DNA of 60,000 bases, taken from the NCBI GenBank assembly GCA_914767715.1, contig OU612071.1, positions 13,439,493-13,499,492 on the forward strand, read 5' to 3'. The stretch comes from Membranipora membranacea (lineage: Eukaryota; Bryozoa; Gymnolaemata; Cheilostomatida; Membraniporidae). Position numbers and translations under genes: made by a program. Every line of letters begins with the position of its first letter. Position 1 is the stretch's first letter. Below are positions 41,685-53,535 of the stretch, in pieces. Under the pieces are notes generated by a model, which made no database searches, was not told the origin of the DNA, and was given only the letters and a program-made list of their open reading frames with translations.

Positions 41685-41838
41685 TTTTTGAAGAGATTAA
41701 ATCCTTTCATTGCTCCAACTATAGCGATTAGCAATCCAACTGAACAAATCAGGCCAATAATCACCCACGATATATCTACAGTCACTGGTGCCAGAGTGGC
41801 TCTTTCAGTGACATTAACAGGGGCAGTGACAGGTTTAT
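41685..41838 (-). pseudogene. Gene B exon, stalk and transmembrane helix
   Basis: At 154 nt, phase 1 to 2. The stalk is Thr/Val-rich (VTAPVNVTERATLAPVTVD), unlike the acidic stalk of A, followed by the conserved helix and KGFNLFKK. Confidence 0.8.
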
Positions 41839-42569
41839 CTACAACATCAAGTAAGTCAAGTTGTCTCTTAAGAATACTCATTTCTCATACAAAATTGATT
41901 AAGACAAAGAGTGCTCCTAAGAACATGGAAATAGATAAAATCATTGCCTAGCTATCTATTCAAATTTAATGACAAAATGTATTTGATTTAAGTTTTAGTC
42001 GGCACAATGGTAAGATCCCTAAAATGAGTATAGTCAATTTAGTCTTCTTTATCACTTTCTGAGAGCGACCAAATATGTTTTAGGCAATGCCTGTGTGTTT
42101 GGCAATAAGGTCACTATCTGAAACTGTAACAGCAATCACCAGTCATGTAGCAGATTATCAAAAAGACCGATCTGGCTTTCACTTGGGATGCCATAATAAT
42201 AACCATTCCCTATTCTCCTCCAGTGGCGGAAATAATACCATAGATAGATAGACGTTTATTCCATTAACAAGACATAGACTAACAAATTGTTATCATAATT
42301 TAATTGATGTCTTGTGATATCATATTTCCATTTGTTTTCACAATATAGAGACACTTGATCTAGTTTAGTTAGTGTTAATTGTGAGAGTAATAAAGTCATT
42401 CTCATGTGTATATAACAGTCTGATTTCTAACCTAGTAACCATTCGCTGTCCGGCACTCTGATTATGTGCCATAACAGCATTATATGAGAAACACCTATAA
42501 ATTAACTCTCTGGGAATGATCAAAAATTCTTTGGACAATTCCAACTACCAGCATTCCGAATATGGCCGT

Positions 42570-42690
42570 ATATATTTATTAAACGAGGTTTCTAAAAGTT
42601 TACAATTGAGGTCAATTCAAAATAACTTGCTGACCTCACATAAATTAACATAGATATAGAAAAATAACTTGAATAAACACTTTTGCAATG
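42570..42690 (-). mobile_element. 5'-truncated LINE 3' end, inverted
   Basis: The reverse complement matches the 3' end of the LINE at 28300-31097 (TTCAAGTTATTTTTCTAT, TTAATTTATGTGAGGTCAGC, CTTTTAGAAACCTC). It lies in the gene B intron beside exon 42813. Confidence 0.65.
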
Positions 42691-42812
42691 CTGGATCGTG
42701 TTGCAAGGCAGAGAGCTATGAGATGGTCACTATCTGGCATTATATTTGAAACGCCTCTAAGTTAACTACCGTTAACAAATATGAGACAATATTAGAATAT
42801 GTGGACACTGAC

Positions 42813-42999
42813 CTCTCACAGTGAAGTTAGCATACGGAGATCGCACTTTCTGGTTATCAGTTATGTTCACAGACAGCCACAATGAGAACTTATATTCTTT
42901 GCTATGATCAGTAAAGTTTCAAGAATAATTTGCCGAGTGGTCCTGATAGTTTATGAGTAACTTTGTAAATGCGATGCTCTCGAGCGTATCATAGTTCTT
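42813..42999 (-). pseudogene. Gene B exon, FN3-like unit 3 second half, with premature TGA
   Basis: At 187 nt, phase 0 to 1, it reads IAFTKLLINYQDHSANYS, TGA (42919-42921), then KEYKFSLWLSVNITDNQ and RSPYANFTVRG. The rest of the exon is well conserved, so the stop looks recent. Confidence 0.8.
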
Positions 43000-43349
43000 C
43001 TGTAAAACAATCATATAAAAATCATATTTAGAGATTCTCAATATTACAACATTCACACAACTTACTCCCTGAAAAAACATCAGAGCACCTACATGAAAGA
43101 TAATACAAAAGTTTGTATTATAGTGCTGTCTTTATGTCAGATAAGGTGTGTGATACTCTGTGTCAGGGACCTCCTAGTCAGTTTTCTCTTTCATCATTTA
43201 GATCCAAGCAAACAAACTATATACAACCCACAATATCAGTTCATTTGATCGACCAGTCTCATAGGTGTAACTGATAATGTTTATGACATATCATGAGAAC
43301 CAATCTTAGTGCTGTTTTGTTTGAGGACTTACCATACATGATAATACAT

Positions 43350-43418
43350 TGTAATAATATTTTGCTATCTTGTATACATAATATTATTATGTATGCAAGA
43401 TAGCAAAATATTATTACA
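43350..43418. repeat. Near-perfect 69-bp palindrome
   Basis: TGTAATAATATTTTGCTATC at the left mirrors GATAGCAAAATATTATTACA at the right, centred near 43384 with one mismatch. AT-rich hairpin of unknown origin in a gene B intron. Confidence 0.8.
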
Positions 43419-43635
43419 GTGCAGTTCACTTAATTCAAACCTCTGGGGACCACAAAAATTTGTTCTAATTAAGCAGAGTCTGAATTAAGTGACATTAGAA
43501 TGCATTGAGATCTAGCTGAAGAGACCTATTTTCCTTGTCTTAATTAACAGGAGTATTGAATTATAAAGTTTGAATCAACCCAATTATATTGTATTTTTAC
43601 ATATGACAGAATATATATATATGAGATTGTCATAC

Positions 43636-43799
43636 TTCTGCCTTGTTGATCGCCTCTCTTATTGCAGGACAAGTTAAGCACAGGATATGAACATTGTGTG
43701 GGTAAAGAACCTCTCCTCTTTTAACTTTTTTCCACTCGAATGCAACGGCTGAGTTAGTCGAAGTTATTAATCCTTTAACTCCCTGCATTGGATCGAGAT
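43636..43799 (-). pseudogene. Gene B exon, FN3-like unit 3 first half
   Basis: At 164 nt, phase 1 to 0, it reads GLITSTNSAVAFEWKKV and LYPHNVHILCLTC, then AINKAE/GTATGA. Confidence 0.78.
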
Positions 43800-43848
43800 C
43801 TAAAAACATAATCCATCAGAGATAACACTGTCTAAGTCATATGTCAAC

Positions 43849-44200
43849 TTCTCATTTATTAATAGCAGATTGCACCTTCTGCATAGGGAAAAATACGAAA
43901 TCTTATCTTATCTATTATTATTGACTATTGAGCAATAATTCTTGTGGAACAATTCATCCATCAGGTACTCAAACTCAGCTAAAAATGGAATACCACAGAG
44001 CAGTTTCCTGTTCCTGTTATTATTTAGCCTGTGCTCTATCATCATTATACAGCAATGTCTTGGAACCTCTCCTAAACTGAAGTGTTACCCGGCTTAGAGT
44101 CAGCAACTACTTTGAGTTTTGCATTGCGTAATGCACTAAGCTGATGCTGCCTATCACATTTTTTACTGCCGATCAATGCATTGCTGCGAAACCTTGGCTT
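43849..44200 (+). mobile_element. TTAA-type MITE fragment
   Basis: It is collinear with 13420-13758 (ATAGCAGATTGCACCTTCTGC, GAGCAGTTTCCTGTTCCTG, GCATTGCTGCGAAACCTTGG) with small deletions. The terminal repeat is lost on the left. Confidence 0.7.
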
Positions 44201-44900
44201 CAAGTTTAAGTTTAGGTTTAAACTGTGCCGGGAGAGCTGGTAGTAGCATTTCATTTTATTCAAATATTATTGCAACGAAAATGAAATGCTACACCACAGC
44301 AGCAAACACGACACAGCTTTGTGCGCCACTGCTTTATCCCCAGTGAATTAAATGTGATTTTTCCCCCAGATCAGGGTTTAGCGTTGCAATAGATATCTTT
44401 TCCCTTTGGCATTACATTTTGAAACGAAAAGGAATTGAGACTTATTCCCAATTTCTTTGATATTGAAGTTAATGTTCAATAATAAATATTTTAGTGGCTT
44501 GCGCAGTATGAGCAGAATAAGATTTTGGTATTGGCGCAGCCCTAAAATCAGGAAAAATCAGGAAAAATTAGTTTTAAGAGTTGTTTTCCATAATCCAAAA
44601 AAATCCCCTTCAAGTGTAAATGTCTAGGAAGAATCTGTCAAAAGTTGGTGTGCCTAGCTGAAACAGGACTGGAAATAAATGGAAGATAAAGTAATATACG
44701 GTAATCATTGCAATGATAGCACATTTAATGCATTGTGAAACAGCCACAACATACCAGATACAAAAGTCTTATGTATGCTCCCATTCCAATATGGTGTAAT
44801 GATGAACTGATATCCATGAGTAAAGAAAGTTACCTGCAACAAAAATGTGACATTAATCCAAAAAAATTCCTGTGTTATTTCACTGACAAAGATTGCATTC
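44201..44900. other. Gene B intron, no exon recognised
   Basis: No coding segment or repeat family was identified here. Confidence 0.4.
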
Positions 44901-45103
44901 AGGGCCGTAGTTTAGAAAAAATGGTAGGGGAGGCGCAAATCTTTGAGAGTGTGAAGAAACACCAGGTTGGTTATCGTAAGTTCCTCCTTTGTACCCAGTG
45001 CCCAGTGCTGATTCTGACATGGAATATTCAATTATAGCATTTTTAGCCCACTCTATTGAGCATTCTAGGGGGATCGTCCCTGCCTCCCCTAGAACTACGG
45101 GCC
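44901..45103 (+). mobile_element. GGGCCGTAGTTTAG-type MITE, copy e
   Basis: It begins AGGGCCGTAGTTTAG and ends CTAGAACTACGGGCCT, the best preserved terminal inverted repeats of the family. The body matches copy c. Confidence 0.75.
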
Positions 45104-45358
45104 TGGCATTAATTATCGATAAAATATGTCACAAGATGTTACACAAACACAATTTTGTACAAACACTTTGAGATTGTAAAATTATATTACAGAAAATTTG
45201 TACCGGAGTGATCTTCTCATAAATTATCTCCTCCTGTTATTTTCAAGCCACTAGAGCTTACTTTGCAAATGTTGCTACAAGCGGCGAGTTGTGATGATGA
45301 TGGAGATTTTACTACTTTTTACTCAGTCTTATATCTCTACATGATATCCATCAGTACT

Positions 45359-45390
45359 GTTTTATTATTATTATTATTATTATTATTACT
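45359..45390. repeat. TTA trinucleotide repeat
   Basis: About ten uninterrupted TTA units. Confidence 0.9.
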
Positions 45391-47086
45391 GTTTATATAC
45401 TGTTTGAAATAATGTTAAAATTTCATTGTGCACTTAATTGCATTGGAGGATGATATTGATTATTTGATTGCACACCACATCTTAATTGTATTATTACCAC
45501 ATTTAGGAACCTTGGCATTTTATCAGTTGTTGAATTAAAATAACCCTTTGTGTGTCATTTATACAATCAGGCATATAATCCCTCCTGTTAGCTATTCTGG
45601 TTAAAATTCATTGGAATGACATGAGGTTATAAAACTTGTCATAACTCAAAAACTAATGGGTTAAGAACATATAAACATCTACTACATAAAATTATTGATC
45701 TATCTATCCAATTTCTATCTGTCTAGCAATACCAGAAATAATTTTATTGATACTGAAACACACAAAAAGTGTTTAAATAGACTTATTTTGTGTTTATCTT
45801 ATCACAAATCCCTCATACTGGTTTTACACAAACAAGATTTATACCACTGGGCAGGAAGTTTGTTTGGATGAGAAATAAAAAAATGATGATGCATCAATGG
45901 CTAGTAGTTGGAAAGCTGCTTTGTACTAGCTACTAACCAGAATTTGTAAGGTGCTTTGTACTAACCACTAACAAGCAGTCTATTGATGCAACTATGTAGC
46001 TCAATTCAGGAATAAACCAACTTGCAATTTGCCTGTCCTTGTACAAGCGATGCCTAAACTGAACCTGAATATTTTCATGCGAGCTTGATGTCACTACCTT
46101 ATGCGAACACACAGGGCAAACTTTGATTTATTGAACCTCAAGCAAGCAAGGCTCACTCAAACACATGTATCATCTTATGATATGCAAATATATGTGAGAT
46201 CAGAATACATAAATATGAATCGAGTGCCAAGCCTATTGGTCCGTGATAAACCATGATTTTGAGTTGGATATAAATATATGGACCTTTATTGCATATGAGA
46301 AGTCAGATGGAGACCAGTAATAGGATACAAAAAATGAATATAAAAATGAGATTGCAGCCAAAAATGTGATCTGTGACACATTTCAAAGAAAATTCCCTCA
46401 AATGATGGAGAAAATTAATGAAATACAAAACTGCAGATAAAATGAGATTGCAGCCAAAAAATGGAACATCTTAATTGAAATTCCCCTCAAATTACCGGGA
46501 ACAGTAATGAGCTACAACAAACTGAGAAGGCCTCTCGAAGAACTGAGAAGGCCTCTCGAAGAACTAAGCATTGAGAAGCAGGCAAGTAGAATAAAATTCA
46601 AAAATATGACTATATCTGTTCCTAAGTAATCTAAAGATAATACTAAAATAGGACTGTTGTTGTTTCCCAGAATGCATCATGTCAGACAAACAAGCAAGCA
46701 TGCATATTCAAGTTGCAACCACAAGCAGGCAAGGCAGTTAGCACATCTAGCACAGAAAAAAGTACAGAGCAAATGACACAGTTAACACAGTACTGTTTCT
46801 AAATCACACCACACTTACTTACTTACTTAGTCAATATGATTATGATTAGGTCTGAAATATGCATAGTCAATAATATGTAGCAAGCAATTTATTCATTTCC
46901 GAGAATTCATGAGCCAGGAGAAAACATAGCTCCACATGATAATTTTGCCAGTGACACATTGCAAAGATTGATAGTGAAATAGCATACCAATGCTATAATT
47001 TTTTGGGCTAAACACAGGGTATCAAATGAGGGGTAAAAGCTAATTTTAAATCTCATCTGGTTGTAATCATTCTAACCCGTACATAC
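45391..47086. other. Gene B intron with small local duplications
   Basis: A segment with AATGAGATTGCAGCCAAAAA occurs twice (about 46346 and 46441), and ACTGAGAAGGCCTCTCGAAG occurs twice in tandem near 46522. No exon recognised. Confidence 0.45.
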
Positions 47087-47297
47087 CTTGGGTGTCCCTG
47101 GGATGTGTAAAATCTCTGTTTCCAGGGTTCTGAACATAGATTCAGCAGAAGGAGTGTAATTCTTAGCAGCTGAAGTTCTCTGTTGAGTTAAGAGTCAGGA
47201 ATCTGCTCAGTATAATACTCTCTTTGATATCTGAGAGCGGTTTCTCATCCTCGGAGTCACTGCCTCGATCCTCTGTACACTCTTCTCAATAGTTACG
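47087..47297 (-). pseudogene. Relic exon of an unknown gene or DNA transposon (exon 2)
   Basis: Acceptor TTTTTTGCAG and donor CCAAG/GTATGT bound 211 nt on the minus strand. The first frame, after an early TGA, has the acidic EECTEDRGSDSEDEKPLSDI; after a one-base shift the other has SAAKNYTPSAESMFRTLETE and HIPGTPK. Acidic Ser/Asp/Glu-rich N-termini are common in piggyBac-type transposases and in many host proteins, so the family is unclear. It is broken. Confidence 0.4.
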
Positions 47298-48809
47298 CTG
47301 CAAAAAATAATAAACTTTTTTGAAATCACATGATGTGAAGTAAAAATAATGGTGAAATTGTTGAAGTAATAAATTTGTGTGCCGCAATTGGAACACTATG
47401 TAACAGTAAGTTGGTGAAAAATGACTTGCTGGTAGCCATCTATTGTATGCGGTTTATTAAATATAATCATGCTATGTTTGTCTACCAAAATAGATGGCAA
47501 ACTCCACAATATGATGAATGCACATCTAAACTAGCCTTGTTCAAAAATTTAAAACACCCATGAGTATGATAATGATCAAGGTCAAGGTCATGGTCAAACC
47601 AATGGGTGTTTTAAATTTTTTTAAACTTAGCCATGTTTTCACATTATCACTGCAACATTTAGTGCAATCAACTTAATTATATTCATTTCGAATATGATAA
47701 ATGACAAAGTTAATTTATTTGCCTATGGAACAGAGAAAAAGTCAAAGCTCAAAGTGGTGAAGATTAGAGCTAAAGCAGCAGAAGACAACTACCGATACTA
47801 TACCGAGAAATACAAGGCCACCAACCAAACCAAAAAACCAAAACCCGTGACCGTGTGAAAAAGGCTACATGTAAACACCGAAAGAGCTCTAACTGACATT
47901 ACCATTTTGTCACAAAAGTGAGCAAAGCAAACAAACCTAAGAGGGTTAGGTCTGAATTGATGAAACAGTATCAAAAGCCCAATTTGATCGTTTTGTTCAA
48001 GAAGTTCACAAGAAATAGCGATAGGCCTCATAGGTAATGAATACTAGGTTCTAGACATTGATAGTCTTGAGGAGAATAAGGCCAGTTTTGCAGCCGATTT
48101 AGAATTACAATAACCGATCCTCCCCTTGCTTCTATTCAATGGGCTGCTACAGAAGTCTAGATCAGAGTACTCAATGTGACATCAAAAATAGGAATAATTC
48201 ATTTATCTCCACTACTGAGAAAATATCAACAACTCACAAGGTGGATGAAAAAGGCTTACTGTGAAAGATCATTCCCTATATGTATCATACATTATTTTCC
48301 ATTCTAGACTCACAAGAATGATCGACAACAGGACACATACATCAAATGAGTATAGGTGTTTTCTATTGCCTACATATGTTATGAACTAGTTTGCCAGTGG
48401 ATAGAAAATCCAGTCATCCACAGTCAGAAACTGTAGTAGGCCTACTGTTAGTGTCTTCAAGACCACATCATCACAACCATGTTCCAACGAGCTACTAAGC
48501 ATTTTGATCATTGACTACCAATCCAGAGTGAGCAATGCAGAGAGTAAGGAAATGTAAGGATCAGCCATAATAAGCAATGAGAAATGCACGACTAACTGGG
48601 AGTGAGTGGTGACAAGTGAAACATTCAGTCTACAAGTCCACTAGTCACTAGACAACTCCGCTCTTACTCACTCATATATCCAATCAACACTGTTACTCCT
48701 TGATCCAACCAAGTAACATTGCCTAGTCACAAAGATCATGTTACAAGAAATCCAGCCTGTTTATAGAGTCTAATAGTGACCATAGACCACAGTATTATCA
48801 TCTACTCAC
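47298..48809. other. Gene B intron between the relic exon and the foldback element
   Basis: A small inverted repeat (TTTAAAACACCCA near 47546 against TGGGTGTTTTAAA near 47603) may be a mini-MITE. The region 47730-47850 has short coding-like Lys-rich frames without structure. No gene. Confidence 0.4.
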
Positions 48810-48827
48810 TTACTCAAAGGGTGGCAG

Positions 48828-49111
48828 ACATTTCGCCAATGTACATTTTGCCAATGCTACGTTTTGCCAATCACATTTCGCAAATCATATTTTGCCAAAG
48901 ACATTTCGCCAGTCTTATTTTGCCAATCACATTTTGCCAAAGATGTTTTGCCAATTTTATTTTGCCAATCACATTTTGCCAAAGACATTTCGCCAGTCAT
49001 ATTTTGCCAATCACATTTCGCCAAAGATGTTTTGCCAATCTCATTTTGCCAATCTCATTTTGCCAAAGATATTTTGACAATCTCATTTTGTCGATCATAA
49101 ATTGCCAATAA
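48828..49111 (+). repeat. Left-arm minisatellite, 14-bp units
   Basis: About 20 units of ATTTTGCCAATCAC and variants (ATTTCGCCAGTCAT, ATTTTGCCAAAGAC). The array is the outer domain of the left foldback arm. Confidence 0.9.
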
Positions 49112-49415
49112 CATTTCGTCAACCCCAATTGCCAATTAAGGCGTAAAAATATTCATTCCATAAATGCTTCATGATGATGGTAAGGAATGCGTACCGGGTC
49201 AACTGTCGGTATGGGATGACACCAATTGTTTTTCAGCGCGCGCAATCAGCACTTATTGATCGTTCCCTCTTCATTGTTCTGGTTTTACTATCCTCATCCA
49301 TTTTTGCTGTGACCGTTACAATTACCGATATCAGCACCTGTATTTTTTCCAAAAAATTCAGATTTCAGACTATATGTCAACCGCAAATCTGGATTTGTAT
49401 TTGCTGTGATCTAAA
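49112..49415 (+). repeat. Left-arm inner unique domain
   Basis: It matches the reverse complement of 55145-55435 over most of its length, e.g. GGTAAGGAATGCGTACCGGG, GGTTTTACTATCCTCATCC and TTACCGATATCAGC. Confidence 0.85.
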
Positions 49416-50585
49416 GTTTAATGACAGATAGTAAGCAATATAGTTTGATATTAGACACCATATCTATTCAGGGGGAGGGGGAGACTATGAACGTTTATTC
49501 TGCTGTTCAGTCATACATTAATTAGGCACCTACAGAAATAATTATAATAATATGTTATAAGCACACACTGATATACTATAATATAATGTCAATGGTTGAA
49601 CATCAGAGGTCTATAATGGATGAAAGGAAATATCTTTCCTATTCACATCCATCCTTGACTGTTGCTGGTTAGTTCATGCAATTCTTGCTGGGCTTGTCCA
49701 TCCAAAGAGTTCGAGCTTAAAACATTTGCAGGCATAGGTTAAGGCAAAATGGTGGCCGAATGTTGCATCTCCATTTCCAAATTTATAACTTTCTCCAGTA
49801 TTGGCTGGATGTGAACATTGTTAATGTATTTGTGAATGTGAACAGCTTAGCTTGCAAAGAGGCTGCGAAGGAAAACTAAGCGGTGAAAAATTTGTGTGAT
49901 GGGAAAACAGCACTGTGGTAAATTGCCCTGTTGGGAAAATTGTTTGGTGGAAAGTTAGCAGAACCTGCCTTGTGGCTGTATCTTTGTACTATATGATAAC
50001 TTGTTTGGGATCTGGTAATAAGACGTTCAAGGGTTGAGCGTAGATAGATATAGGTGGGTTTTCCCCAGTTGAAAACAGACAAAAAATGTTGTTATCTTCT
50101 CAACACAACTAGGCAAGGTCGAGTGTAGAACCAATATATATACTTTTACTGGCAACGAAAGTCATCTCATTAGAATTGTTTTGCACTCAGTGCATATGAA
50201 TGCAAATGAAACTCAGTGCCAATGAAGAACTCACATTCAAACTTCTTCAGGAGTAAGATCACAAAAAATTCTTTACATAAAAACAAATTTTTGGCATGCA
50301 CATTTGTTGGAATGAGAGTTGCTTCCCCTGTCGAGAGAGAAGATAACCAGGACTTATCCCATGTGAAATAACTAATAACTGTCTTAAAATGGAAAAATAT
50401 CAAATTAAGTTAAATTTGTATTGTCATATTAGTATTAATAACATACATCTCAAAGGATGCTGGGGACTAGAACGACCAAAATGGTGCTTTGAACAGGCAA
50501 TCTATAAAGCATCCCCCAGTGGAAGTCAAATTGATGACTTCTTGCCTTGCAGTAAGTAGCAAGCGCGCTATTACACTAGTAAACT
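49416..50585. other. Foldback element centre, left part
   Basis: No gene was recognised. A tRNA-like scrap lies near 50540-50580. Confidence 0.4.
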
Positions 50586-50935
50586 AAACAATACCAAACC
50601 AAGCTCCTCGGATTAACCATCGACTACAACTTGACATTTATAGTCAAGATATCAATATGGTTGGAGAAAAAGTCAGATCGCTAACCTATGTGCGCACCAA
50701 TCTCAAGCGCTCAGGGTTACCAAGAGATCTCCTAGTGCGATTCTACACAGGCTGCATTAGACCTAAAATGACATATGGCTGCCCTGCGTGATACCCTTTG
50801 CTCAGTTCAACATCGAAAGTGCAGCTCTTATCGCTTGAGAAATTGGCACTCATCATTTCAGTCCAGCATCAGGTGATTACAATGACAGAGTATTTTGCCT
50901 TAGAACTCACACCACTGTATGACCATATTGACCAG
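50586..50935 (+). pseudogene. LINE thumb/C-terminal fragment (L2/CR1-like)
   Basis: Reads VRSLTYVRTNLKRSGLPRDL, RFYTGCIRPKMTYGCPA, a stop where Trp is usual, then YPLLSSTSKVQLLSLEKLAL. This is the conserved region after the RT palm. Confidence 0.65.
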
Positions 50936-50938
50936 CAA

Positions 50939-51404
50939 TGGTCCAACACCTCTATTTATTTCCCCATTGCTTTACATGCAAACTATGTTGACTTGTCACC
51001 TCAATAGGCCTGCTTCAGGTTCTTTCAATTCTTTAACCAGATCACTCAAAATGATGGTATGCTCCTGGTCTTCCATATTGGTGACTATGTGTTGAAAAAC
51101 GGTTGTCAGAATTTTTTAGTGGCCTCATATATAAGACCATTGCATTTTGCACACATTTCCGGTCTAATTTACATTAGCCAATCCGTATGCATTGATCTTC
51201 CAAAAATGATTTTGCAAAAAGATTTTCAAACTTTAATTCAATAGATTTCCATTGCAAATACACCTGAAAATATTAACAGGGTTCAATATCACTGATAGCA
51301 GTGCTTTTGAATTGGCTACACCCTCATTTGTCATCAGCATACTAATCATTTTATTTTGGAGGATGGGTGCAACAAGTTGACCTTCACCCAATTAGAGGTG
51401 TATT
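50939..51404 (+). repeat. About 460-bp direct repeat, copy 1
   Basis: From GGTCCAACACCTCTATTT to AGGTGTATTAC it is nearly identical to 52747-53201, apart from a 15-bp or so indel (CATATATAAGACC present here only) and a few substitutions. Confidence 0.85.
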
Positions 51405-52017
51405 ACCTAATAGTGACCGGACTGACGGTAACGGGTCGTCAAAGTTGGTCACATAAGACCTCTGTCGGTACGCTAGCATGTCGCGAAGTTCGGAGGCGAT
51501 CCATCCATAGCGTGACTGGCCACGGCCATTTGACCATAAGACCGTTGCCCTCAAAACTCACCTTGTCAGGCTTTGCTCCCTTATTGGTCTCTAAAGTGGT
51601 ATCTTGCTTTGGTCGCAGCTTACAGATATACAATGTTCATGACCATCATCAGCAAAGTCTGCAGCCACGGCTCAGGTTGTCTACAGACATAAGACAGAAG
51701 AGATGTTAAGCTAAAGTATGACGTATACATGTCATTTGGAAGTAACTTTTCCTTGTCAAGCGGGGAGATAACTTCAAATAATGACCCATTGACTAAAGAT
51801 ATAGTTGTTTATTGAGTAATGGGGTGGGGTTTTGACCTTCAGAAATGCATTCAATGAGACACTCATTAATTCAACACACTTAAATCTAGTTAGAGTCTTA
51901 TAAAGAAGAAGAGAGAACAAGTCCGGACTTGCCCGACAGGTGCAAATTCATGTGCTGTAAGCACCAGGCGAAGTGTTTTATGAGGTTAAGATATAGTATA
52001 GTCATATTGATTGAGGA
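51405..52017. other. Region between the direct repeats, GC-richer segment
   Basis: 51410-51700 is less AT-rich than its surroundings and open on both strands, but no protein family is recognised. It may be part of another mobile element. Confidence 0.35.
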
Positions 52018-52450
52018 TTGGGGTGTAATATTGGGGTTCGGGGTTGGCAGCCTGAGGTATGCGAGCCAAATTTGGGGTTTTGGGGTCAGCTTTTGGGGTT
52101 TAGGGGTCAGGTTCGGGGTCAATATTTGGGGTTTGCAGTTCGCAGTTTGGGGTTTGCAGCCTACACTCTGGGGTTCACGGCCTACTTTCTGGGGTTTGGG
52201 GGTCATACACGAGGGTTTGGTGTTTAGAAGTCAGTTTTTGGGGTTTGGGGGTCAGTTTTTGGGGTTTGGGGGTCATTTCTTGGGGTTTGAGGGTCAATAT
52301 TTGGGGTTTGCAGTTCGCACTTTGGGGTTTGCAGCTCACAGTTTGGGGATTGCAGCATGAATGAAGTTTTGGGTTTGCAGCTCACATTTTGGGGTTTGTA
52401 GCTCGAAGTTTTGGGTTAACAGCTGGCAGTTTGGGGTTTTTGGGGTCAAG
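52018..52450 (+). repeat. G-rich minisatellite TGGGGTTTGCAG
   Basis: About 20 units of 20-24 bp carrying TTTGGGGTTTG and CAGCTCACA-like linkers. Regular GGGG runs on the + strand could form G-quadruplexes. Confidence 0.85.
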
Positions 52451-52746
52451 AGCGGATTCAGGGGTCAACAGTTGACGGCATGTTGCTCAACTAACCCAGC
52501 ACTCTTTTCCAACACATATCTTCTTAGTACCAATATTATTATGTTAACCTAGTTCATACAGGACAAGCCACCAGCCGACCCCCCCCCCCCCTCCTGCCCA
52601 ACCCTACCGGTGCCCACCAATGTCACCAACCCTTAAATGTTCCATAACCTACCCAGCCAGGTCACTGAATAATGTTTTTCCTTTGAAGTTGCTATAATTA
52701 CTGCAATCAGCTGATTGTGCAAATTGTCTGCTAGTGCTACTATTAG

Positions 52747-53201
52747 GTCCAACACCTCTATTTATTTCCCCATTGCTTTACATGCAAACTATGTTGACTT
52801 GTCACCTCAATAGGCCTGCTTCAGGTTCTTTCAATTCTTTAACCAGACCACTCAAAATGATGGTATGCTCCTGGTCTTCCATATTGGTGACTATGGGTTG
52901 AAAAACGGTTGTCAGAATTTTTTAGTGGCCATTGCATTTTGCACACATTTCCGGTCTAATTTACATTAGCCAATCCGTATGCATTGATCTTCCAAAAATG
53001 ATTTTGCAAAAAGATTTTCAAACTTTAATTCAATAGATTTCCATTGCAAATACACCTGAAAATATTAACAGGGTTCAATATCACTGATAGCAGTGCTTTT
53101 GAATTGGCTACACCCTCATTTGTCATCAGCATACTAATCATTTTATTTTGGAGGATGGGTGCAACAAGTTGACCTTCACCCAATTACAGGTGTATTACCA
53201 A
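52747..53201 (+). repeat. About 460-bp direct repeat, copy 2
   Basis: Near-identical partner of 50939-51404, ending CACCCAATTACAGGTGTATTAC. Confidence 0.85.
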
Positions 53202-53395
53202 TGCAGGAAGTACATGGACAAAATCAAAATGCCTGATCATTGCCTGCATTAGCTGCAACCCAAACCACAATCAGAATCTCAACGATCTGCACGGCTAAAG
53301 ACCAGGGCGGCCACCAACTACAGAACCGAATTACGCAAAAACACTTTGTTACTGTCACATGCTAACCAGGACATCATATCTTACAAAGAATAGAT
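53202..53395 (+). pseudogene. LINE C-terminal fragment (L2-like)
   Basis: KYMDKIKMPDHCLH, then QPKPQSESQRSARLKTRA and ATNYRTELRKNT resemble the last residues of L2/CR1-type LINEs. With 50586-50935 it probably formed one LINE now split by the repeat-flanked insert. Confidence 0.55.
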
Positions 53396-53535
53396 GTTTT
53401 AAATTCTTTTTAAGATTCTTTTACCAAATTTTTAAAACACAATCTTTTTTAGTTGTCACTTTTTATATGACGAGACTTTTAAAGGTTTAACACTCATTGT
53501 GAAAATCAATCGTCAGATTAAAGATAATAATTGTA

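Noticed and set aside
41688-41951. 87-codon plus-strand frame
   Set aside because: It is the antisense of the gene B transmembrane exon, whose minus-strand reading is supported by its paralogue.
48776-49111. Three overlapping long plus-strand open frames (His/Phe/Pro/Ile-rich)
   Set aside because: They are translations of the 14-bp minisatellite, which has no stops in several frames; the same happens at 55243-55778 on both strands.
48828-49111. CRISPR-like spacing of short repeats
   Set aside because: Repeats are 14 bp, contiguous and without unique spacers, in an intron-bearing animal genome.
51929-52360. 143-codon plus-strand frame rich in Gly, Phe, Leu
   Set aside because: It lies over the TGGGGTTTGCAG minisatellite.
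53202-53395. Independent small gene
   Set aside because: The pieces match the C-terminal end of L2-like LINEs and contain stops.
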